In this document: piece by piece, positions 56,278-64,000 of the stretch
Layout: each line of letters begins with the position of its first letter
Numbering within the stretch: the stretch's first letter is position 1
Assembly (NCBI RefSeq): GCF_000512585.2
Contig: NC_089243.1
Location: 1,612,001-1,676,000 of the forward strand
Origin: Kwoniella bestiolae CBS 10118
Lineage: Eukaryota > Basidiomycota > Tremellomycetes > Tremellales > Cryptococcaceae
Direction: 5' to 3'
DNA: 64,000 nt
Position numbers and translations under genes: made by a program
The notes under the pieces: model-generated
Seen by the model: the letters and a program-made list of their open reading frames with translations, nothing else
What the model was told of the DNA's origin: nothing
Databases searched by the model: none

Positions 56278-58033
56278 ATGCTCTCCCTCCCTCTTTTCCT
56301 CCTCCCCCTCCTCCTCCTCACCCCCATCTCCGTCTATTCCCACCCAACAAAACGCCAACAAGAGCAAGACCAGCCAACACCAAGAGTTACAGGCCTATAC
56401 ATATCTTCCATCCGAGATGGTTCATGTATATCCACCAACGACTCTGTGCCAGTCGTAGGCAGTCAGCTGGTCCTGACTGATTGTGAGAGGGCGGAGACGT
56501 GGCATGTACCCAATGGTGACGGGTTGTTGGGGTTGGATACGGTAGCGCTGGTTTGGGATTTGCATGAGAATGAGAATGAGGATATGGTTTTTGTAAGTTC
56601 AGGTCGGTGTATGATACTGGTAATGGGTGGGAGTTGATGGTTGGGGAAAGGTGGATGCGCCTGTTGAGGGATTGACCAGCCAACTGTGAGTGATCACACC
56701 CTACAACTTATCCAGCTCTTCATCAATCACCGAAAGCCACAATGAGAGAATTCGACATGTGCGAAGCTGATTCTGATTGGCGGTCAAAGGTGGAAATGGT
56801 CCTCTGATAATCGGATATCCTCGATCAACGGTACGATATGCCTGCAACATACTCCCGGACGACCGACGGCTGCCCAGTGTGATGCCATGAACGTTGATCA
56901 AGGTGAGTGATCGTTTTCGTTTGTAACTGGGTGATGAGAGAACAAGAGCGGTGCTTTGATTCGTGGAAGCTAACTCTGCTCACTGAACAGCATGGATCCT
57001 TCGTAATACCTCGCAACCTCAACATTTCGATGATATTGATAAACAGCCCAATTCCAATAGGAATGGATATATCCATCGTAAGTTACCTTATCTGATCAAG
57101 CATCGTCATATCCGCCAAGATGAGATATACTAATCAATCTGAATCGATTCGATGACACCATCAAGCAAAAGGACGAGATGATATCTGTCTATCAGCCAAG
57201 TCCGCCTCAGAAGCATACGTTGGAAGCGGCTTAGCAATGTAAGCTTTCCCCCTTCTCTTCCCATCATGCTCTAACCCCCTCGTGCTCTTCCTTTCTATGT
57301 ACACTTCCTTCCCACAATGACTGGGCAAGTAAAGCCATAAGAAATGAGATACTAACAAAACACCACAGGACATACTGCACCGGCAAAGGCGACGGTACAT
57401 CTTACCTCCCCATCTCAACCTCCGAATCACTCTTTACATGGGCTCTTCCCAAGCTCAACCAGAAGGGTCAAGTGAAATTATCATCCAAGAACCTGTGTCT
57501 TGAGACTGGTCTGAAGACACCCAATTCGACGGGCGGATATGAGTGGAGTTATATATATGGCATGGGAGTTACTTTACAAGAGTGCGATATCAAGAAAGAA
57601 GGACAGGAGTGGGTTTGGGATGGCGAGGTGTTGAGGATTGGGAACCAGGAGTCGAGCGAGTTTATCCATCCATCCATTTTGTCAATTACGATTCCCAGTG
57701 GGATCGTGATCATTGGCAGTGGTGTCGTTTACACCAGTCCCATCCGATCGAATCGTTGAGATACCCTATCGTTCTCCTGTGAGGTCAATATCGATGTATA
57801 GCTGACCCGTTCTGCATCGCTTACAGACCAATGCCTCAATATCCTCGGAGGAGCGGGTCCAGTGGGAAGTACAAATTTCCTTAACCTCCGGCCTATCCAA
57901 TTATGGACGTGCGATCCAACTGACGAGAATTCGGTAAGTCCGAGATGACGGTAATATGGAATCAAGCTCAATCTCACGAGCTAACCTTTTGTATCAATGG
58001 CGTATCGTGTCTTAGAAATTCTCTTCGTCCTGA
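56278..58033 (+). CDS. Secreted protein with ricin-B-type beta-trefoil-like repeats
   Basis: A protein of about 390 residues with a strong signal peptide (MLSLPLFLLPLLLLTPISVYS). Next is a possible Kex2 site (KR in HPTKRQQE). The mature chain has repeated beta-trefoil-like units with Q-x-W-type motifs and Cys: DGSCISTNDSVPVVGSQLVL ... ETWHV; GTICLQHTPG ... DQAWIL; DDICLSAKS; KNLCLETGL ... GQEWVWDGEVLRIGNQ; QCLNILGGAGPVGSTN ... IQLWTC. Two carbohydrate-binding trefoils could fit. I see no catalytic domain, so this is a lectin-like secreted protein, not a toxin A chain. Exon 2 (about 56651-56685) is short; introns lie near 56594, 56686, 56902, 57075, 57241, 57780 and 57932. It ends KFSSS. The ligand is unknown. 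Confidence 0.7.
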
Positions 58034-58412
58034 GTTGAGTTTATATCCAGCGACGGAACGAGGTGGCTATCATGACATATTCAAGCTCTGTTCATCCACC
58101 GCACCAGGTCACATCATCTTCTCTCCGAACCATCTACTTCAATTCATTCATCTCGACTTCTTGCAATTTCGCTTTTATGCTGGTGGTGGGATATTGGACA
58201 AATTACCTAGTGCATAATCATATATCAAATATACCTATGTATGTAACAAGATGACGTATCGTATCGCAATTCGTAAAGTATCGTACAGGAACATGATATA
58301 GTTACAACAACACTGTTTTGACAAGTTTAGCCCAATAACCAAAAAAAGCAGAACTATCAAACAATCAAAAATCTTTTATCCCCTTCCTCGTCTTTCACTT
58401 CCGTCAAATAAA
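58034..58412. other. Convergent intergenic region (beta-trefoil gene / GEN1)
   Basis: The gap between two stop codons has AT-rich sequence around 58215-58380 suitable for 3'-end formation. Open frames here are tails of the previous gene read through its stop. Confidence 0.45.
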
Positions 58413-61400
58413 CTACGTACAATCTATAACCTCCTCATCGCTCGTCTCACTCACCACTACATACCTCTTCTTCTTCTCTTTCACTTTCTTAGGTGAAGGT
58501 GTTTTCTTCTTGTTTTTGGATGCATCAGATAAGGGAAACAAGGTACTATGGTCGATTGAAAAATCCAACAAACCTTTCTGAGCAGGTTCACTCAGTTTAT
58601 CAGATTTCGACTTGCTTTTGCTATTCCTGCGTTTGGGTTTGGTTGTTTTAGGAGCTTTAGGCTCTAAGGGGGAATCGGAATTTGATGAGATTGTATTTGG
58701 TCGGGAAGAGTCTTCGAGTACAGGTAAAAGTGAAGGCGAAGACTTAGGGGAAACTTCGATATATTCAGAATGAATATTCTTCTTCCTTCCTTTACTTGTC
58801 GAAGGGGATCTGGTCGGTATGAGGGTATCGAGGTCGTTGCTGATCGTGGGCGGGGAACTCGACAATGACGTGATATTCTTGTTTCTACTTCCTCGTCTTG
58901 CTCTCGGTGGTTGGACAGGCGTCTCACCATCAGACGAAGAGCACAGATCGATCGGTTGATCTTTCTTACCTACCTGAAAGGCGGACGGAGACGATTTCGA
59001 CTTTGAGAATATCCTTTTGGCACCGAACCATCTCTTCGGTGAAGAGGGTCGTTTGGGCGAGACTGATCTCTTGCTTTGCGTGTTCCCTGCTTCAGGTTCA
59101 AGCTCAGGATCGATCGCACCACTGGGACTGGGCGAGGTGGTTCGTTTGGTCTTGGCTTTGGGCCTATTCCTGGTTTTGGCGGTAGCTTTAGGCGTAGGGG
59201 AATTACCCCTAGAAGGCGATGAATCCAGTATACTCGTCAGACTTGAGGTGGGACATGGTCTAGCTTTGGTCTTCTTACCGGTCGAATCAGGTACGGAAGG
59301 CGATCTCCTATGTGTAGAAGGAGACGAGGCAGAACGAGATCGAGGTCTAGGTGGAAGATTTTCGATAGGTTCCTCTTCTTCCTCCGATTCGGATGATATA
59401 ACATTTCTGGCCTTTTGGGTAGTACCAGCAGCAGCAGAGTAGAACGCATCAAATACTCCTACATTCATCTTCTCCACAGGGAGGGATTTTCCTTTACCCT
59501 TACCTTTCTTCGGAGGTGGTTTCGTGAGTGTTTTCTTCTTCTTGGGTGATTTCTTGGCATTCGCTTTGGCGAGTTCTTCTTCCGCATATTCTTGTACCAA
59601 CTTAGGCCAAGCTTCCTTGACTAGGTATTCGGCTAGCCAGACCCTTATCTCATCTTTCGGTTTATTCGCCGCCTGAGTACCACTGGGTAGATCACTGTCC
59701 ATCGATTCGCTTCTATCTCTCAAACCTATGTTTTGTCTGGTATTATCTGATAGATCGTCCGGATTGATACGTGTACCTTCCATCGAATCATGACATCTTC
59801 GCGTATATCCAGCATGTTGGAATGATATACGATATTCTACCATCTCCCCATTTGTAGGATCTAGTCTCTTCGAATGGATTTTCAGCACGTGATTTGGTGG
59901 TTCACCATACTCCTCGTCGTCTTCGTGAGAATGGGCGGCTTGTGACGGTTGAGTTGATTTGGGTATGATAGGAGATGAGGAGGGCATAGATTGACTGAAG
60001 AACGAGGTGATCATTGATGTCGAAGCTGACTTTGAAGTACCAACCAATTGATGTACCAGTGGTATTGGATCCTGCTGTACCCTCGATCTGACGGTACTTC
60101 TAGCTTCGTTCATCACTTCCGCTCCAAACACACCGACATTCTCTCCAGCAAATTTCTTGACTACTAATTCTTTGGTACCCCATTCAAAGTATTTCTCACA
60201 AGCGATTGCCAAGCCCTCCATATCCCCTCGACCTTCGTTCCTGGCTTTACCCCTCGTTCTGCTGGGTTCTCCCTTGCCGAAACCTGGCCATCCTTGGGAT
60301 AGATCGTTCATCGGACTGGTACAGGGATTCAGATAGGCGTCGAGGGTTAAGGATGGGAAGACGGCGGATGGGGAGAGTAGGGATAGCCTGTTAGCTCGGT
60401 CGGGATATTTCCTGCCTATCTGCTTTTGGGAGTTGGTACGGAGTTCTTCGACGATTTGAGAATGGATAGAGGGGAGATGGGAGTCGAAGGTTGAACGATC
60501 TGAAGTGTACTTCTTCAGGAAGTCGGCGAGACCAGCATTGGCAAGTCCGAATGATATTGTTGGGCCTGAAGTGTTGGTAGCGTCAGTATACCAGTAAAGC
60601 GCAACATGATCCCGGAGACACAAATCATTGCTCGTACGGGTGTCTGCAGAATATGAAAATAGGGTTTGATACTCACCTATACTAGGCAGTCCCTCCGGTG
60701 TATAGTCCCCGCCGCCCAATAAAGCTATCAAGACCATAGCCATCCTACAATCCTCCTCTGTTGAAAGTGCTGTACCCTCCTTCTTCGTCCACAGGTCTTT
60801 GATTGCTGATGATCTGTATACCTCGTAATTACGCATATCCCCTCTAGCGATATTAGCCTGAGCTCCAGACAATGTAGGCGAATTGCTGCGAAATATCGTA
60901 AGCTGAACGTCCAGAGCTGAATTGATTTGACTGGAGGGTAACTTACTTTCTCAGAAGACATGTTGCCCCAAATAACAATGCATCCACATCATCTGATAAA
61001 ACCGCATCAATCTTGCCTTGACGGTTCATCACTGCTAGTTCTGCTTCTGCTTCTCCTGGGGCCTATATTTGTCATCAATCATCAGTGTAATTGCGAGCCA
61101 GGATGCTTAGGAGTCGGTCAAGCACGACTCACATTCCACCACTCCAGCCCACATACATCTAATAAGGCCTTGAATTGCTTGCTCTTGTGATCGGCCATAC
61201 CGAATTGTCCAGCTACATTTTGGTTTCTCTTCTGTCCAGGTTTGTTAGGTCCATCTAAAAAGTCACACCAAAGTCAATGCCTGATTCGACCCCCACGTTG
61301 CACTGACTCATACGATTGAGATCGTATATTGACTCACCAAACACAAAAACAGGCAAGACGGGATGCTGCAACAACGCCGTAATCCTGAAAAATATCGTCC

Positions 61401-61640
61401 TCAAAAAAGGATTTTCACCATGATGCGTGACCTGAGCGTGGAATATCCATATCGAAGCGTCTATACCTATTGTCAATGCTCTCAGACCATTCCGATTCGC
61501 TTGGAAAGCTTCTTTAGACAGGGCGGAGAGGGATGTACGAGCTGCTGCTGGTCGGAGGAGCTGGATACGGTTGATCAGTGGAAATGTAAACAAAGCTGTG
61601 GATAGGGGATACTCACATCCCATAAGCCGGGTACACCCAT
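58413..61640 (-). CDS. GEN1: GEN1/YEN1-type XPG-family structure-specific nuclease
   Basis: A Rad2/XPG-class nuclease of the GEN1/Yen1 branch, which resolves Holliday junctions. The start MGVPGLWDLLRPAAART is the diagnostic family N-terminus; its first eight residues form an exon of their own (61640-61617). GIDASIWIFHAQ carries the first catalytic Asp, VFVFDGPNKPGQKRN the second. APGEAEAELAVMN has the paired Glu residues, and LSDDVDALLFGA the next Asp pair. MVLIALLGGGDYTPEGLPSIG begins the helix-hairpin-helix region. A region around HVLKIHSKRLDP with EMVEYRISFQHAGY may be the chromodomain-like part. The last 450 residues are Ser/Lys/Pro-rich and basic, with SESEEEEEP and a C-terminus VVVSETSDEEVIDCT, probably regulatory. 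Length about 970 residues. Divergent from A49. Confidence 0.92.
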
Positions 61641-62008
61641 CTTTCCCGCCTTGGTTCGCTCCAAGAAAGATTATAGCACCAAGATGTATCCCAAGAAGGA
61701 TGGTCGTTGTTGGTAATGGTTCTGTGCACAATCAAGATGGACATGGAGATATAGTATGAATCTCAAAATCAAAACATCAACTGGATGCAGGTCGAGATGA
61801 GCTTTGTTTACGTGCCTGAGATCAACACCGAAAGAGCGAGGTAACCACGTGCCATCCAGGCCACACAGCAATCACGTGACCTTCCTCCAAGTCGTCAATA
61901 GTAAAAGTTGAAAAGGTCAATGAGCACCAGGTCATCTCTGACTATTTTATTTATTCTGATAGTAACGATATCTTACAACACCAACAAGACCACGGCAACA
62001 AAGGCAAG
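61641..62008. promoter_or_regulatory. Divergent promoter region, GEN1 / RPA49
   Basis: A 368-bp gap between two start codons. Two CACGTG boxes lie at 61846-61851 and 61873-61878, 27 bp apart start to start. The second is within ATCACGTGACC. Confidence 0.55.
61846..61878. promoter_or_regulatory. Paired CACGTG E-boxes
   Basis: Two exact CACGTG sites separated by 21 bp lie 130-160 bp upstream of the A49 start and about 210-240 bp upstream of the GEN1 start. They are candidate Cbf1/USF-like sites. Confidence 0.45.
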
Positions 62009-63888
62009 ATGGCTTCTACCCCTCAGACATCCAGGAAATCGCAAAAGCGTAAATCAGATGCCGCAAACTTGGGCAGCTCAGACGTCCAAGTGGTTGTAGA
62101 GGAAGGGTCGACTTCCGCTGGTCCAGCCTTCGGTATGTACTGCTCCCGCCTGCCTAGCGTTATCAGCTTCCCGAGAATGGGTCTCCTCTTCCACTGATAG
62201 CTGACAATCCGGATATAAACAGTAAACTTCCCATCGGTCAGACCATCGAAGACTACCCCATTCACCATCTACACTCGAGATGTTGGATCATCATCTGATT
62301 TGACAAAACAACATACCATCATTGCTGGAGAGACTGAAGATGTGGAATTCTTCAGTACGAATAGGGATCATAATTTGAATACCGAAGGTGCAGACTGCCA
62401 GTGAGTATCAACCCGTTATCAAGTTACATCAACGCACTCACAGTCGTGATTTCCTCAAGAGTTCGTGCTGATATATGGTAATGGTACAGATACCTCCCAG
62501 CCTTGTACGACCCTTCAACAGGAACCGTCCACATCAACCCCTCAACTCCCTTATACCTGCTTACCCACGGGGTCAAACGACTCCGTTCCTCTGTCACGTT
62601 ACCCTCCGCAAGCGATGCGAGAGCTCATTGGAAAGCCCAAAGAAACGACCTGGGAGAAACGTTCGGTACGAGAAAGGCCAAGACCCAGATCAGAGCTGAG
62701 GAGAGGAACAAGGTGGACGTATCTGCCATGGAGGGTGTTAAGGGGCATTTGATGGGTAGTATACCTGAGATGGAAACGAGTGATGGTGGGTTGTGTTGAA
62801 TCTTATTGTTTAATCCATTATGTCTACGCCAAGTTGGTCCCCACATTCACATAGAATTATCTTCTCTAAGATTGAAGAAATCAAGATGACAGCTAAGCTA
62901 ACTCTTCATCGCTCCAGGCCCCGTCAAAGCATCCGAGCTCATCCCCATACCCAACCTGAGCACCTCCGACCCATCCGAAGTGTACCCCCGAGACTCACTG
63001 ATCTCTCCATCAGAATGGCAATCCATCAGTGTCTCTCAGCTCATCCATGCAGAGGACGAAGATGCTCGTCAGAAATTGTTACCTCCTCATAAGAAGTCGA
63101 ATTGGTTGCATATGAGGATTAGGTATATCTTGAATTTGGAGGATAAGGTGGCGAGGAAGGAACAAATGTGAGTACTTGTTGTTGATGCCATTTCAGAGAT
63201 TTAGGCACTGTCTTTCTTCTGGTGAATGCTGCGTTACTAAGAGGTGTCACATATTGTCAATCACTTCTGATGAAGAGGTATGTGAGATCCCGAGCTGACT
63301 CGTCATGACCATGACCAAATAGGAAATACGTCCTCTATCTTGCAACTCTCCTATCCCTCTATGACAACCCCTCATTAATCTCCAAACTCCCTCCGTCCCA
63401 AATCCAATCGAAATTCCCTAATGTACCTCAACAGCTCCTCGACGGGTCCATCAAGCGGTTCTCAGAGGTACAAGGGAAGAAACGAGTCATCACTGAGAAG
63501 ATGAAGACTAAGCTGCTAGCTTGGATATGCGTTTTGTACCTTACCTTAGATGGGTTCAGCGTGGAGATTTGGAGGGTCGCGAGGGATCTGAAAGCTAAGG
63601 ATGCTACGTGAGTGGGAAATCATCATTTACACTTATATTATCCCTTTGAGGTCGTGGGATAAGATGCTTAGGATATGTGAGGTCATAATCGGATGTGCTG
63701 ACCAGCGGTGTCTATCTAGCATCGAAAACATGTTCAAGAATCTTGGATGTACCGTGAACGTCGCCACCCCCGCTGAAAGGGAGAAACAAGGTATAACTCT
63801 AGCAGAAGCTAGTAAGAGCAAGAAAGCTGTTCTGAAGGCTCCGGTAGTTTTCCCTAAGATTAAGAGGAGAGGTCCTGCTAAGCGTTAG
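62009..63888 (+). CDS. RPA49: DNA-directed RNA polymerase I subunit A49
   Basis: A49 forms with A34.5 a TFIIF/TFIIE-like module that helps RNA polymerase I initiate and elongate on rDNA. The N-terminus is basic (SRKSQKRKSD). VNFPSVRPSKTTPFTIYTRD and HTIIAGETEDVEFFSTN form the dimerisation region. CQYLPALYDPSTGTVHINPSTPLYLLTH is the next conserved block, then KAQRNDLGETFGTRKAKTQIRA, a typical A49 sequence. The C-terminal tandem winged helix starts SNWLHMRIRYILNLEDK and continues through YVLYLATLLSLYDNPSLISKLP and LLAWICVLYLTLDGFSVE. The tail KAPVVFPKIKRRGPAKR is basic. Length about 430 residues, as usual. Six exons. The ATG at 62009 is the first in-frame start. Confidence 0.92.
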
Positions 63889-64000
63889 GGAAGTGAGGGA
63901 TGAGTTTGCGATTGAATGGATATTGTATCGGCGTCTTCCTAATAATACCATGCAGACTATACCCTTTCATATAGAGTATCTTCATCTTTCGCTCGGATCT
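63889..64000 (+). other. A49 3' flank to window end
   Basis: The remaining 112 bases after the A49 stop codon are probably its 3' UTR. No further gene start is visible. Confidence 0.4.

Noticed and set aside
9977..61640. RecQ, KU80 and GEN1 as a DNA-repair gene cluster
   Set aside because: They are spread over 50 kb with many unrelated genes between them and separate promoters. Their presence together is most likely chance.

Overview
The window looks like nuclear DNA of a basidiomycete yeast of the Tremellomycetes (Cryptococcus/Kwoniella type). Genes are compact and carry many short introns of about 45-90 nt, with GTGAGT/GTAAGT-like donors, a CTGAC/CTGAT/CTAAT branch motif often preceded by G, and an AG acceptor. 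The gene set is eukaryotic and mostly housekeeping. I see no transposon, CRISPR array, tRNA or rRNA. CDS coordinates below run from start to stop codon and include introns. Exons were joined by eye from reading frame, splice signals and family resemblance, so individual junctions may be off by a few bases.

Layout from left to right: an MFS sugar/polyol transporter (+); a Num1/Mcp5-type cortical anchor with a very long Val-Glu-Lys repeat (-); a RecQ DNA helicase (+); a NiCoT nickel transporter (-); a DHX35-like DEAH helicase (+); HIS6 of histidine synthesis (+); the t-UTP protein NAN1/UTP17 (-), divergent from eIF3 subunit d (+); a small acidic orphan (+); a DSC2-like rhomboid-fold/CUE protein (-); a HET-C family protein (-), divergent from KU80 (+); UDP-glucose:glycoprotein glucosyltransferase (+); an orphan two-TM, probably mitochondrial protein (+); the 75-78 kDa subunit of complex I (-); a Ser/Pro-rich orphan (-); a FAR-17a/AIG1-like membrane hydrolase (-), divergent from a MAPEG protein (+); a secreted beta-trefoil-like protein (+); a GEN1/YEN1 nuclease (-), divergent from RNA polymerase I subunit A49 (+).

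Functional themes are scattered, as expected for a eukaryotic chromosome. Ribosome and translation genes are NAN1, eIF3d and A49. Genome maintenance genes are RecQ, KU80 and GEN1. ER quality control genes are UGGT and DSC2. Mitochondrial genes are complex I 75 kDa and the orphan. Several genes share short divergent promoters. Some of these hold recognisable sites: inverted TGACTC hexamers upstream of HIS6, CACGTG boxes in four promoter intervals, an ACGCGT box upstream of RecQ and a CGG-N11-CCG site between the AIG1-like and MAPEG genes.

The most unusual object is the roughly 550-residue EVPVEKIVEV-type array inside the Num1-like protein. Every repeat unit I can read has an even number of residues (4, 6, 8, 10 or 12), and the array recalls alveolin/articulin cytoskeletal repeats. 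I see no gene cluster that amounts to an undescribed multi-gene system.
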